Assembly (NCBI RefSeq): GCF_001550155.1
Contig: NZ_LRUF01000019.1
Location: forward strand, 62,001-126,000
From: Pseudoalteromonas arabiensis
GTDB taxonomy: Bacteria > Pseudomonadota > Gammaproteobacteria > Enterobacterales > Alteromonadaceae
Length of the DNA stretch: 64,000 nt
Direction of reading: 5' to 3'
Shown here: positions 48,608-58,534 of the stretch, piece by piece
Layout of the letters: each line of letters starts with the position of its first letter
How positions within the stretch are numbered: the stretch's first letter is position 1
The notes under the pieces: generated by a model
Database searches by the model: none
Told to the model about the DNA's origin: nothing
What the model saw: only the letters and a program-made list of their open reading frames with translations
Translations under genes and position numbers: made by a program

Positions 48608-51364
48608 TTAGAAACTGCCGCGTAAGCCTAATGAGAAGCGACGACCCGAGAACTCATACATAGTTGGGAAAGCAGGTGCTATGGTGTAGCCCGTGGTCTC
48701 CTCATCAGTGATATTGATGCCCTCAAGGGTGACTTTTATCGTGTCATTTATTTTGTAGCCAAACGAAACATCTGTTTGACCGTAAGCATCGCGGTAAACT
48801 GGATACATATCGCGTTCTATGTATTCAACATATTTATCTTTGTAGTTGTAAGAAATGCGTGCATCAAAGCTGTCATTCTCAAAATAAAAGGTAAGGTTAT
48901 AGGTTTCGTCAGCTAAGCCTTCTGGTGGTGTTGGAATCGCTAAATCAGACGCGCCAGTGAGCGAGTTATCAAGCGTAGTGTAGTTAGCATTTATACCAAA
49001 ACCTTGTAACATTGGGTGGAAGCGGGAAAATGGAATTTGTGCAATAAATTCAAGACCACTTACATCATAAGACCCTTCAGCGTTTACTTTTTGATAAACG
49101 TCAAAATCATACACGCCATCGACAGTGCCATTGTCGTTATATTTAGTTACGTCATTTACAACACCTGTAAGGGATTCACGTACTACACCTTCAATTTCTT
49201 TTTCGAAGTAAGACACAGCAAGTAAACCACCTTCTTCTAAGTACCACTCTAAACCGGTTTCCCATTGGTCTGCGTAAGTAGGTTTAAGATCAGGGTTACC
49301 GTCACGATATTTAAATTCACTTAAGCTAACTGTACGTTTGTAGGCAATATCAGTCAGTGCTGGGCGAATAAATGTTTCTGATGCAGCAGCGCGGAATAAT
49401 AGGTTGTCTGTAAGCTCTAAACTAAAGTTAATGCTTGGTAGGGTCTCTTTGTAGTTACCTTCTTTTGAAATAGGCGCAGGCGTATAGCCTGTGCTACCGT
49501 CATCACTTTGTACTTGGTGATAGCCAGAAGAATTAACATCGGTATCGATATAACGGACACCCGCGTTTAAAGTAGCTGGTAATGTGCCAATATCAAATAC
49601 AAAGTCAGCCATAGCGTAAATAGCGGTGGTTTTTTCTGATACTTCGTAAAACTCATCCGGTGCGAAATCTACTGCAAAACCATCGTAACGTAATTCATTT
49701 CGTGCATAATTATTTGAAATTTGACTCCAGTCTTGTTTAGACGATACATCAGATAGATACTCACCACCTGACACTAAATCTGAAATATCATGGATTTCGC
49801 TATCAGCTAAAGTACGTGTGCCTACCCATGATGAATCACCTGCAGAAGAGCCTGTAACTCTGTTACTACCATAATTACGTTGTTTAGATTTATCTGTATA
49901 ACGCGCACCGAACTGTACTTTTGATAATGCAGGGAAGAAGTCTAGTTGAAAATGGCGGCTAAAATCGAGCTGAGCCGCATATTTGTCATCAGAGATATCT
50001 TCTAAATTTACCTCATAATAGTCAAATGTATAAGTTTCAGGAGAATTATACATGTCAAATGTATCTGGATTATCACTGGGAATCGTTTCGCCACCAGTTG
50101 ATGTATAGCGAGTACGAGTTGGGCGGTATGCTGTGTGCTTTAAATTAGTTGTTTCTGCTAGTTTGTCTGCACCACTGTAACCAACTACTCCGTAAACTTC
50201 CCAATCACCCAGCATCCAATCAAGGGTTAAGCTGAATTGTTGGTAGTCTGTATCGCTACTATTTTCCTTACTTAAAAATTCGTGCTGCGTTGCGGCATAG
50301 TTAACATCAGTTAAAACGGTAATACCATAGTCAGCAAGGGTGGTGTTATCGTAATTGTTTATTTTTTCTAATGAGCTGATACTTGAAGCAGAGTAGGCCG
50401 CTGCGTCATATTGATCCTCATGATTATCAAAGTTACCAAGTAAAGCATCAAAGGTGAGGCTGAACTCACTGCTCGGTTTATATTGCAGTGATAAGGTTGC
50501 GCCCCACTTTTCTTGTTCTGTTAAGAAAGCTCTGTCGCCGACTTTATTCATAAACACTACACGGCTAGTTTCATCTTTATCGAAACGATCATTTATAGTG
50601 ATACCCGTATCGCGTTCTAGAACATCAGCAGCTTGATCTGATTGCCATTGCGAGGATCCTGACTTTTCTAGCCAGCGTGATAAAGGACGAAAATCAATAC
50701 CAGAGTTGCTATCTGTTCTGTTGGTACGTTCTGAGTATGCAAATGAGGCAAGCGCACCCCAGTCGCCAAAGGTATCACTTGCTAAGAGTGCAAATTTAGG
50801 ATCGCTCTTTTCTGAGATGTCGTTATATGCCCCCTCAACTGATGCTACGATTTGACGACCATCATAGTCAAATGGGCGCGCAGTGGTAATGGCTACAGAG
50901 CCGGCAATGCCACCTTCTTCGTCTGCTGCTGTTGGTGATTTTTTTACAGTGACACTTTGAATTATCTCTGAAGCGAACATATCAAATTCAACATCACGGC
51001 CACCACTGCCAGAGGCTGTGGCAAGGTTATTTATAGAAACAAATGTAAACTCAGACGGTAAGCTTCGTACATTAACTTTTTGACCTAGGCCTTTATTACG
51101 TTCAATAGTAACACCTGGCATACGCTGTAAAGCTTCCGCTAAGTTTTGCTCTGGGAAGTCAGCAATATCAGATGCCACTATTGAATCTGAGAAGCCAATA
51201 TTTGTGCGTTTTAAATCAATCGCTTTTTCTAAACTTTTTATGTAGCTGCCAGTGACAACAATTTCTTCAATCGGTTCTTGGTTTTCTTCTGCGTAAGCGG
51301 GAGTGATTAATAATGAGCCAACAGCAAGTGCTAAAGGTGATAATGAAAATGCACGGTACGTCAT
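48608..51364 (-). CDS. TonB-dependent outer-membrane receptor
   Basis: A 918-residue receptor with signal peptide (LALAVGSLLITPAYA), TonB box-like EEIVVTGSY, plug domain about 45-170 (NLAEALQRMPGVTIERNKG, RSLPSEFTFVSINN, EGGIAGSVAITTARP), then a 22-strand barrel ending RRFSLGLRGSF. It belongs to the TonB-Xanth-Caul-like group often used for sugars and other polymers. It has no N-terminal STN domain, so it does not signal through FecR. Divergent from the sigma factor; the substrate is not evident. Confidence 0.93.
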   Translation of the reverse strand: MTYRAFSLSPLALAVGSLLITPAYAEENQEPIEEIVVTGSYIKSLEKAIDLKRTNIGFSDSIVASDIADFPEQNLAEALQRMPGVTIERNKGLGQKVNVRSLPSEFTFVSINNLATASGSGGRDVEFDMFASEIIQSVTVKKSPTAADEEGGIAGSVAITTARPFDYDGRQIVASVEGAYNDISEKSDPKFALLASDTFGDWGALASFAYSERTNRTDSNSGIDFRPLSRWLEKSGSSQWQSDQAADVLERDTGITINDRFDKDETSRVVFMNKVGDRAFLTEQEKWGATLSLQYKPSSEFSLTFDALLGNFDNHEDQYDAAAYSASSISSLEKINNYDNTTLADYGITVLTDVNYAATQHEFLSKENSSDTDYQQFSLTLDWMLGDWEVYGVVGYSGADKLAETTNLKHTAYRPTRTRYTSTGGETIPSDNPDTFDMYNSPETYTFDYYEVNLEDISDDKYAAQLDFSRHFQLDFFPALSKVQFGARYTDKSKQRNYGSNRVTGSSAGDSSWVGTRTLADSEIHDISDLVSGGEYLSDVSSKQDWSQISNNYARNELRYDGFAVDFAPDEFYEVSEKTTAIYAMADFVFDIGTLPATLNAGVRYIDTDVNSSGYHQVQSDDGSTGYTPAPISKEGNYKETLPSINFSLELTDNLLFRAAASETFIRPALTDIAYKRTVSLSEFKYRDGNPDLKPTYADQWETGLEWYLEEGGLLAVSYFEKEIEGVVRESLTGVVNDVTKYNDNGTVDGVYDFDVYQKVNAEGSYDVSGLEFIAQIPFSRFHPMLQGFGINANYTTLDNSLTGASDLAIPTPPEGLADETYNLTFYFENDSFDARISYNYKDKYVEYIERDMYPVYRDAYGQTDVSFGYKINDTIKVTLEGINITDEETTGYTIAPAFPTMYEFSGRRFSLGLRGSF

Positions 51365-51582
51365 GTGAGTTAATTCCTGTTAAATGCAATATTTGGTTTA
51401 AATTCGCCTGTAAAGACGCTGCAATAACAAAGAAGGGGACGCCTTTTTTCGTGAAGCTTTCGTGACGTTTTTAAGTCGATAATTACTTAAAACTGTAACC
51501 AAATGATCATCAAACAGCTGTCCCCTTTAGGCTAGCATTTGCGTCATATCTAGATAAATAAGCTAGCCTTCACCACTAAATT
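51365..51582. promoter_or_regulatory. Divergent promoter region between receptor and sigma factor genes
   Basis: A 218-bp region. CTTTTTTCGTGAAGCTTTCGTGACG near 51440-51466 shows a near-repeat (TTTCGTGA twice, 51447-51454 and 51457-51464), which could be a regulator or ECF-promoter feature. No exact consensus is claimed. Confidence 0.35.
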
Positions 51583-52137
51583 ATGGCTTTACCTTCAATG
51601 ACTAACGGTTTGAATAATACAGTTACAGCGCATAGCAGAACCTTATTGCAGTGCTTTATAGCCAATCAAGACGCGCTTAAAGGTTTTTTTTGCAAAGCCG
51701 TTGCAGAGCGTGCGGATGCGGACGATTTATTTCAAAAGTTACTGCTAAAAGCACTTAACTCTGAGCATTTAGATCCGATAGATAATCCACTGGCATATGG
51801 TTATCGAATGGCCCAGCACTTGGTTATTGATCATCATCGTGAGCAAAAGAAAATACCAGAAAGCTTAGAGCATGAGCCGCATTGTGAGGCGTTATCTCTT
51901 GAGTCCGCGCTTGAGTATGAGCAGCGTATTGCGCTCTATCAGCGTATTTTGTCACAAATGCCAGCACTGCGTAGAGACGTGTTTATTCGGCGTCGGATTA
52001 AAGGCCAAACTCGTTCTGAGATCGCAAGCAGTTTGGGGATCTCTGAAGAAGCGGTAAAAAAACATATTTCGCGGGCAATGGATATGCTAAAAAATGCCAT
52101 GACTGAGTATTTTTTAATGCATGAGTGTCCCCGTTAG
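51583..52137 (+). CDS. FecI-type ECF sigma factor
   Basis: A 184-residue ECF sigma factor for surface signalling. Region 2 is about 25-95 (DADDLFQKLLLKALN, NPLAYGYRMAQHLVIDHHR), region 4 about 125-175 (MPALRRDVFIRRRIKGQTRSEIASSLGISEEAVKKHISRAM, read as ALRRDVFIRRRIKGQTRSEI then LGISEEAVKKHISRAM). An internal ATG at 51598 is an alternative start. fecR-like and STN-receptor genes follow in the classical order. Confidence 0.92.
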   Translation: MALPSMTNGLNNTVTAHSRTLLQCFIANQDALKGFFCKAVAERADADDLFQKLLLKALNSEHLDPIDNPLAYGYRMAQHLVIDHHREQKKIPESLEHEPHCEALSLESALEYEQRIALYQRILSQMPALRRDVFIRRRIKGQTRSEIASSLGISEEAVKKHISRAMDMLKNAMTEYFLMHECPR

Positions 52138-52182
52138 GGCGATTAATCCGTCACATTAGTATTACGAGTAATTGAGATAACG

Positions 52183-53064
52183 ATGAACTCTTCACACCAA
52201 CATGATTACGAATCGGATAATGCGCTAGAAAAGGCTATTTGGGACGACCCTGCATTATTAGCCGCGCTTGAGCTGGTGGATACGCAACAGAATGAACAAC
52301 TTGAACAAGCTAAAAAACGTCGTCGTTTAGCGCAATACTCTTGGGGCTGCGGTGCTGTAGCAGCGTGCTTTGCTATTTTCATGTGGACGTTAATGCCACT
52401 AAATGAACAGCGCTCGATACCAGCCTCTAATCTTGTAGCTGTGCAGCAATTTAGTAGTGATACAGCACAGCAAGTCAGCTTGTCTGACGGGACACAGGTT
52501 GCAATGAATGTGCATGCTCAACTTGAATTTACTGAAAATAGTCAAACTCGAAAAGCAATCTTAAGTAAAGGCGAAGCGTACTTTTCTGTGCACCGTGATG
52601 AATCGCGGCCATTCACTATTGATGCAGGCAATGCCACGATTGAAGTGCTTGGTACGGCTTTTAATGTGGATAAAACATTGCGTGAAACCTTAGTCGAGGT
52701 TTTTCATGGCAAAGTGTCAGTGACTAGTTTAGATGGATTGCAGCATGTTGAATTAGTGAAAGGACAGCGTGCCCGAGTGAGCGATTCTGCAATACAGGTA
52801 TCGCAATTTAATGCTTTACAACCTGATTGGCAGCAAGGCTGGTTGGACTTAGATAACGTGTCTATCAATGATGCTCTATTTCAATTAAACCGTTATAGCG
52901 AAAAACCTGTCGTGTTAAAAAATGTGTCGGCAGATATACAAGTAAGTGGTCGCTTTGCTGTTAACGATATATTTGGGGCCGCAAAGTTAATTGCTCAGCT
53001 AAATACACTCGATGTCAAGCAGTATCCTGATAGCATTGAGTTAAGTAAAAAGGCTCGAAATTGA
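52183..53064 (+). CDS. FecR-type anti-sigma regulator
   Basis: Inner-membrane regulator of 293 residues. It has a cytoplasmic N-terminus, a membrane helix about 49-70 (GCGAVAACFAIFMWTLMPL), a FecR domain about 95-195 (DGTQVAMNVHAQLEF, GEAYFSVHRDESRPFTI, GTAFNVDKT, VEVFHGKVSV), and a C-terminal FecR_C region (WLDLDNVSINDALFQLNRYS) that would contact the receptor STN domain. 45 bp after the sigma gene. Confidence 0.92.
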   Translation: MNSSHQHDYESDNALEKAIWDDPALLAALELVDTQQNEQLEQAKKRRRLAQYSWGCGAVAACFAIFMWTLMPLNEQRSIPASNLVAVQQFSSDTAQQVSLSDGTQVAMNVHAQLEFTENSQTRKAILSKGEAYFSVHRDESRPFTIDAGNATIEVLGTAFNVDKTLRETLVEVFHGKVSVTSLDGLQHVELVKGQRARVSDSAIQVSQFNALQPDWQQGWLDLDNVSINDALFQLNRYSEKPVVLKNVSADIQVSGRFAVNDIFGAAKLIAQLNTLDVKQYPDSIELSKKARN

Positions 53065-53135
53065 CATGATTTTGTCATAAACCTTTCATCGAAAATAGAC
53101 ACAATGTTTTCCTCTAGTAATGAGGATGCAAGTTA

Positions 53136-55991
53136 ATGGGGCGTATTTTCTGCTTTGCTTTGATGCTGTTTGGTGTGTATGCCAAGCAGCTATATGCTGC
53201 ACAAAGCACCCTAAAAGCAGCGCTTAATGCACTGGCTGAGCAGTACCAAGTTGCAATCATTTACCCAGATAAGTTAGTGAGTGACGTGGTTTTACCGTCA
53301 GCTGAAGTTCCTAAAGCTAACAGTATAGAAGCACGCCTTGATACATTATTACTAAAAAATGGCTTTATTTGGCAGCAAACCCCATCGGGAATTGTGGTTT
53401 CAAAGTCTGTTAAAATACAAAGTAAAACTCCATCACAGCTTGTGATGGAAGAAGTGACGGTGACGGGCGATAAGCATAGCAAAGCCTATACACGTCTTTA
53501 TGACCGAAACTATCAACAAAGTGCAGACTATGCACAGCAACAAAAGCAAAATTACTTAGGTGAAGCTGACTTTGCTAATGGCGCAATGCTTTCTTTATTG
53601 CCCGCAGAGAATTTAGCTGAGGCATTGCAGGCTATTCCTGGTATGAGTATTTCCCGAGATCGCGGCGAAGCACTTAATATAAGTGCGATGGGACTTGGAC
53701 CAGAGTATCAATTAACATTGTTGAATGGTCACAGGTTAGCGAATACTGAAAACGTTCGTAACTCGAATCAATACGGTCAGCAGTACCGTTTTGATACATT
53801 TAGCGCCGAACTTTTCTCTAATATTGCGGTATACAAATTGGCTGACTCAAGGTTTCCAAGCGGAGCGGCAGTTAACTTGGTGAGTGATGATCCGCTTTCA
53901 TTTGATGGTGATCATTTAAAGGTAACTCTGACCAGTGCTGCACTTGCAGGTGAGCGTAACTTTCAACCAAGTTTTGGTTTAACAGCGAATACTCTTTCAG
54001 CTGATGAGGAGTTAGCTGCGGTTGTTAAATTTAATTATGAGAACCGATTACAAAGGCAATTTCAATTTGAAACGTGGCACTGGGGCAATAATGAGGGAGC
54101 TCCCGCAGCTTATTATTGGCAGGGATTAGAAAGTAATAGCTTAGTACCTACCGATACGCTAGCACTGACCATCGAAAATGAAGACAGGACACGAACGAGT
54201 TACTATGCAAACCTAGCTTGGCGACCGCACCCGCAGTTCGAGTTAGATACGCTATGGCTTCGTTCGGATACAGATTTTACTTACGATGAGCATCGTCTCT
54301 CGATTAATCCTCTAAGTGAACAGGCTAAAGCCACCTTAGATGAAAAGAACAATAGTGTTCAAAATGTGCAGTTTGGCGCTACGCAAAGTAAATCCTCACG
54401 AGAAGAATCCGGTCTTTATTACCGTAATCAGACCTTTCAAATCATACCAACATGGTATGCAAAAGACGGTAGCCACTGGCAAATAAGTCCGTTTTATAGC
54501 CATAGTGAATCACTTAGTGCTACTAAAGCCCCTATTACTCGAACTCATGTTGATTTAAAGCCTGTGCCAGCAGTGGTTTCGATTTCAGGCAAAAAATTGG
54601 CTCAGTATGAATTTGCTACAAATCTAGCACTGGTTAATAGTTACTCGCAGTTGTCGCAGTTGAGTCGACGTATGATAGAGGTCAATGACCAAGTAACAGA
54701 GTGGGGAGTCGATAATACATGGCAAGTTTCATCTAGTTGGGGGTTGTCGAGTGTGCAGTTTGGTGCCGTAAAATCAGCACAATCTCATCAATACCTGCGC
54801 CAAGATATTAATTTATCTAAAGCACAATTAGCTGCTTTACCTGATCTTGATGGCCGTTGGTTGGAGCCTCTGAATAAGCCATTTAAAGCTGATTTTCTAT
54901 CGCAGCCAATGCAAGCTTGGTTGATTCCAAAACGTGATCTTTTGCAGCTTTATGATATTGAGCTGCCCTTTTCTGAGCGACACACCAATGATTACTTGAA
55001 TAGCTATGAAAACAAATTTACTGCCTATGAAAGCTATATTCACAGTTTATGGCAGATACCAGAACTTGAAAGCTTAACGGCTGCTTTTGGACTTAGGTAT
55101 AGTGATACAAGGAGTAAAACATTAGGGTATCAGCTCAATGAGAATAACCAATTAGAAGAGCTTTATAAGCAAGTTAAATTCTCTATGTGGTTGCCTTCTT
55201 TGAATATTAAATGGCAATTGTCTGACCAATGGCTTGGTCGATTAGGCTATAGCCGAGCAGTGAATCGACCTAATTATTCTGACTTAAACCCAAAGCTTCA
55301 TGTTAATTCTGGAGGATTAGCTTATGCAGAAGTCGGCAATCCAACTCTAAAACCCGTGCTAGCAGATACGACAAGTCTATCGCTCAATTGGTTAACAGAA
55401 GAAAATAACCTGCAACTCATGGCCTTTAATCACCAACTCGATAATTTTATTGTTGAACAAATTAAAGCCATTACCTATCAACAGCAACAGTACCCAGCTT
55501 TACAGGCAACCAATGATGGCCAAGCAACAATAAATGGGCTGCAATTAAGTGCTGATTTGAGTTTGCCTATGCTATCAAACTCTTTTTTGCAAAGTCGTAT
55601 GATAACGAGTGTTAGTCAGTTGCTGGACGCTAAATTAACGGCTAAGCAAATTAACAACCCTGAGATTGAAGGGGTCTCTGAACTAACAGCAAATCTGCGC
55701 TTCTTATTTAATGCTAAGAGATGGCAAAGTGCTGTTAACGTTAATTATCGAAGCGAGTTTTTAGAGCAACGAGACTTATCGAATAATGCTGATGTATATA
55801 TTGATGATTTTACCAGTGTTGATCTCAGCTACAGCTGGTTTTTCTCTGATGCGGTAGCATTGCGTTTTGATATTTTTAATGCCACAGACAAAAGTCTTGT
55901 TCGAGAGGTGCAAACAAACGATGCTTCATCTCTTATGAAGGTTGAGCAATTTGGTCGCCGTTTTGTACTTAGCCTTTCATTAACTCTGTAA
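53136..55991 (+). CDS. TonB-dependent transducer with STN signalling domain (FecA-like)
   Basis: A 951-residue outer-membrane transducer. Signal peptide (FCFALMLFGVYAKQLYA), STN domain about 25-90 (STLKAALNALAEQYQVAIIYP, DTLLLKNGFIWQQTPSGIVV), TonB box-like EEVTVTGDK, then a plug (NLAEALQAIPGMSISRDRGEA, LLNGHRLANTEN, FPSGAAVNLVSDDP) and a barrel ending RRFVLSLSLTL. The STN domain lets ligand binding signal to FecR and the sigma factor. Which ligand is not evident: the plug lacks the usual siderophore-receptor phrasing. An NLP gene follows 99 bp later. Confidence 0.92.
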   Translation: MGRIFCFALMLFGVYAKQLYAAQSTLKAALNALAEQYQVAIIYPDKLVSDVVLPSAEVPKANSIEARLDTLLLKNGFIWQQTPSGIVVSKSVKIQSKTPSQLVMEEVTVTGDKHSKAYTRLYDRNYQQSADYAQQQKQNYLGEADFANGAMLSLLPAENLAEALQAIPGMSISRDRGEALNISAMGLGPEYQLTLLNGHRLANTENVRNSNQYGQQYRFDTFSAELFSNIAVYKLADSRFPSGAAVNLVSDDPLSFDGDHLKVTLTSAALAGERNFQPSFGLTANTLSADEELAAVVKFNYENRLQRQFQFETWHWGNNEGAPAAYYWQGLESNSLVPTDTLALTIENEDRTRTSYYANLAWRPHPQFELDTLWLRSDTDFTYDEHRLSINPLSEQAKATLDEKNNSVQNVQFGATQSKSSREESGLYYRNQTFQIIPTWYAKDGSHWQISPFYSHSESLSATKAPITRTHVDLKPVPAVVSISGKKLAQYEFATNLALVNSYSQLSQLSRRMIEVNDQVTEWGVDNTWQVSSSWGLSSVQFGAVKSAQSHQYLRQDINLSKAQLAALPDLDGRWLEPLNKPFKADFLSQPMQAWLIPKRDLLQLYDIELPFSERHTNDYLNSYENKFTAYESYIHSLWQIPELESLTAAFGLRYSDTRSKTLGYQLNENNQLEELYKQVKFSMWLPSLNIKWQLSDQWLGRLGYSRAVNRPNYSDLNPKLHVNSGGLAYAEVGNPTLKPVLADTTSLSLNWLTEENNLQLMAFNHQLDNFIVEQIKAITYQQQQYPALQATNDGQATINGLQLSADLSLPMLSNSFLQSRMITSVSQLLDAKLTAKQINNPEIEGVSELTANLRFLFNAKRWQSAVNVNYRSEFLEQRDLSNNADVYIDDFTSVDLSYSWFFSDAVALRFDIFNATDKSLVREVQTNDASSLMKVEQFGRRFVLSLSLTL

Positions 55992-56090
55992 GAAAACTTT
56001 CATTGAATTTCTTGTCCACTAAATGGGAAATGTTTCGTCTAAATAGTGGCACTTAAGTGTCACTCATCAACAGAGAATAAGGAACATAAT

Positions 56091-57011
56091 ATGGATAAAT
56101 TAATGGCATTAACCACGGCAAGCCTTTTAATAACGAATGCTGCTTTTGGGCAAGAATTGCCTCGTTTAGATGAAGCAGTGACTTGGTATAATCAAGCAGC
56201 AGTACGTAATTTTGCACCGGTATTTGATTTTGACTCGGACGGCTGTTATCCAGCCACACCTTTTGATAAAAATAATAATTTGGCGCAAAACAAAGGCGAA
56301 GATGCGGCATGGAAAACGCCTTGGGGAGGATGTAGAGATACTGGCTGGGAGCTATTCGCGAATACTATGCATCGTCAGTTATGCCACCAAACAGATAACC
56401 AAGACCAATACTGTGCGCACTTTTATGAGCTCTATTTTGAAAAGGATCAATCAGTTCACTGGTCATTTGCGGGTGGACATCGTCATGACGTTGAAACGGT
56501 GATCGTTTGGACTGTGAAAGAAAGTGGTAATGAGTATATTAGTCACGTAAGCACCAGTGCCCATGGTAATTATGATACGCGAGCGTTTAATGAAGTGCTC
56601 CAGCAAAACGGTCATCCTATGGTTGTTTATCATAAAGATGGTATTGGTACTCATGCATTTCGCTATGCAAATCAGCAAGACAAAGAAACAGTCGAATTCT
56701 TAGGTAACTGGGGAGTGTTCTATACGCCAGTGATTGTTAGTCATTACCGTGGTACAGATGCATTTTATAGCGACAGTTGGGATCGCTATTGGGCAAATAG
56801 AACTTACCGTGAAACACTTGAGGCCAGCGATTTTGGTTCAGCAAGTTTTAAAACACGTCAAGAAAATGTGATGATAGATCAAGCAAATACAGCAAAACCA
56901 AACTCAGGTGGATGGCAACAAGTCACTTTCAATGCATTTGATGCAGCGCAAACTCGCCACGCTGAGTTTCAAGCAAACTATGCTGATATTGCGTCGCAAA
57001 TTAACGAATAA
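56091..57011 (+). CDS. NLP/NPP1 family (necrosis- and ethylene-inducing-like) secreted protein
   Basis: A 306-residue secreted protein. The ATG at 56091 follows AAGGA and gives signal peptide KLMALTTASLLITNAAFG. The NPP1 fold is recognisable from VFDFDSDGCYPATPFD, ELYFEKDQ (metal Asp119) and the signature heptapeptide at 129-135, here GHRHDVE where the family norm is GHRHDWE. The metal-binding His/Asp/Glu residues are kept; only the Trp is replaced. Cys52, 81, 98 and 108 could form two disulfides. Known NLPs bind plant glycosylinositol phosphorylceramides and permeabilise membranes; the target for this marine protein is unknown. It lies downstream of the FecI/FecR/STN receptor set. Confidence 0.88.
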   Translation: MDKLMALTTASLLITNAAFGQELPRLDEAVTWYNQAAVRNFAPVFDFDSDGCYPATPFDKNNNLAQNKGEDAAWKTPWGGCRDTGWELFANTMHRQLCHQTDNQDQYCAHFYELYFEKDQSVHWSFAGGHRHDVETVIVWTVKESGNEYISHVSTSAHGNYDTRAFNEVLQQNGHPMVVYHKDGIGTHAFRYANQQDKETVEFLGNWGVFYTPVIVSHYRGTDAFYSDSWDRYWANRTYRETLEASDFGSASFKTRQENVMIDQANTAKPNSGGWQQVTFNAFDAAQTRHAEFQANYADIASQINE

Positions 57012-57026
57012 TTATTATTGATTAGG

Positions 57027-57058
57027 AAAGCTCGCAGCATACGCTGCGGGCTTTATAT
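57027..57058 (+). terminator. Terminator after the NLP gene
   Basis: AAAGCTCGCAGC (57027-57038), loop ATAC, GCTGCGGGCTTT (57043-57054), then TATATTTT; one mismatch in the stem. It could also serve the convergent GH109-like gene. Confidence 0.8.
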
Positions 57059-57073
57059 TTTAGTTAAGGTGTA

Positions 57074-58534
57074 TTAAGCCACAATCCCCAGAGGCTTGCC
57101 TGTTTGCCAAGCGCCACGGGTAAAGTCTGGAATTGTTTTGCTGTTACTTCTATCTGCAACCGATGCCATACTTTGCGGGAAGATTGATGACCATGCTGCG
57201 GCATCGTATACATCTTGATCGAGTGGCTCATTATTACGTAAGCAGTAGATCATCCGCCAAAGCATAATGAAGTCCATACCGCCATGGCCACCGTTACGAA
57301 CCGCTTCTTCACCCATGCGTTTCCACAGTGGATGATCAAATTCAGCACGCCATTTTTCCATATCTTGATCCCAGCTATGGAAGTTTTGTAAATGTGGCTT
57401 ACGACCTTGCGAACCCGCTTTTTCCCACGCTGCGAGCTCAGCTTCATATTGCTGTTGATAAATTTTTGCAATCGCTGGTGGCACATCTTCAAGGGCAATA
57501 CGGTTAGGGAAACCGGCAAATGTTCCATTCGTACCTTGAATTAGGTTATGGCGGCTGTACGGGCGCGGGCTTGTGGTGTCGTGCTGCACCATAATGCTAC
57601 GACCTTTCACTGTTTTAATAATACTGGTGTTCATGTCGCCAGCAGTAAATTTTAGTGAACGACGTTCGTGGCCTACAGGGAATTCACGCTCTGCATAAGC
57701 GGCGCGGCCAAGTGCTGGTGAACTGACTGATGTAACAAAGTCAAAGCGATCCCCTCGGTTGATATTCATATACTGAGATACAGGGCCTAAGCCATGGGTT
57801 GGGTATAAGTTACCGTTCACTTTTGTATGCCAGTAAGTGCGCCACGAGCCAGTACTGCGATCAATTTCTTTCATTTGCCAACGCAGGTCATGAATATAAG
57901 CGGCTTCACCGTGTAGTAATTCGCCAAATACGCCTTTACGAACCATGTTTAATACCATTAACTCGTCACGGCCGTAGTTAACGTTTTCCATCATCATGCA
58001 GTTCTTTTGCGTACGCTCAGCAGTGTTCACTAGTTGCCAACACTCTTCCATCGTAGTTGCTGCAGGTACTTCAACAAAGGCATGTTTACCACTTTCCATG
58101 GTCTCAACACTCATCGGTGTGTGCCATTTCCAAGGTGTTGAAATGATCACAATGTCGATGTCATCGCGAGCCAGCATGTCTAAATAGGCTTTGTCAGACC
58201 CCGTATAAGCAGTAGGTTTAGGTAAGCCTTTTTCAACAACATAGTTAACAGACTTGTCTAGCATCAGCTGATCTGTATCGCAAATCGCTTTAATTTCAAC
58301 ACCTTCAATGTGGCAAAGGTGTTTTACATGGCCGCTACCACGTTGACCAACCCCAATAAAACCAACACGTACCACATCCATTGCTGGCACAGCTAAGCCC
58401 ATTACGCTTTTACCTTGTGCTGCAAGTGGGGTGCTCTGATTATCACCTTGTTGGCTTTTCGCACAGCCAGTCACGACTGTCGCGGCGGTAATGGCTGCGG
58501 CAGATTTTAAAAAACTACGTCTATCTATTGTCAT
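57074..58534 (-). CDS. GH109-like alpha-N-acetylgalactosaminidase (Gfo/Idh/MocA fold)
   Basis: NAD-dependent hydrolase-type member of the Gfo/Idh/MocA family, 486 residues. The N-terminus carries a twin-arginine signal ([21 protein letters not shown]) with a lipobox-like VTGC, so it is exported folded with its cofactor. The Rossmann motif [17 protein letters not shown], the [13 protein letters not shown] loop and the [16 protein letters not shown] segment match GH109 enzymes, which remove terminal alpha-GalNAc. The neighbouring divergent GalNAc catabolic genes support this. An oxidoreductase on another sugar is the alternative. Confidence 0.85.
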   Translation of the reverse strand: MTIDRRSFLKSAAAITAATVVTGCAKSQQGDNQSTPLAAQGKSVMGLAVPAMDVVRVGFIGVGQRGSGHVKHLCHIEGVEIKAICDTDQLMLDKSVNYVVEKGLPKPTAYTGSDKAYLDMLARDDIDIVIISTPWKWHTPMSVETMESGKHAFVEVPAATTMEECWQLVNTAERTQKNCMMMENVNYGRDELMVLNMVRKGVFGELLHGEAAYIHDLRWQMKEIDRSTGSWRTYWHTKVNGNLYPTHGLGPVSQYMNINRGDRFDFVTSVSSPALGRAAYAEREFPVGHERRSLKFTAGDMNTSIIKTVKGRSIMVQHDTTSPRPYSRHNLIQGTNGTFAGFPNRIALEDVPPAIAKIYQQQYEAELAAWEKAGSQGRKPHLQNFHSWDQDMEKWRAEFDHPLWKRMGEEAVRNGGHGGMDFIMLWRMIYCLRNNEPLDQDVYDAAAWSSIFPQSMASVADRSNSKTIPDFTRGAWQTGKPLGIVA

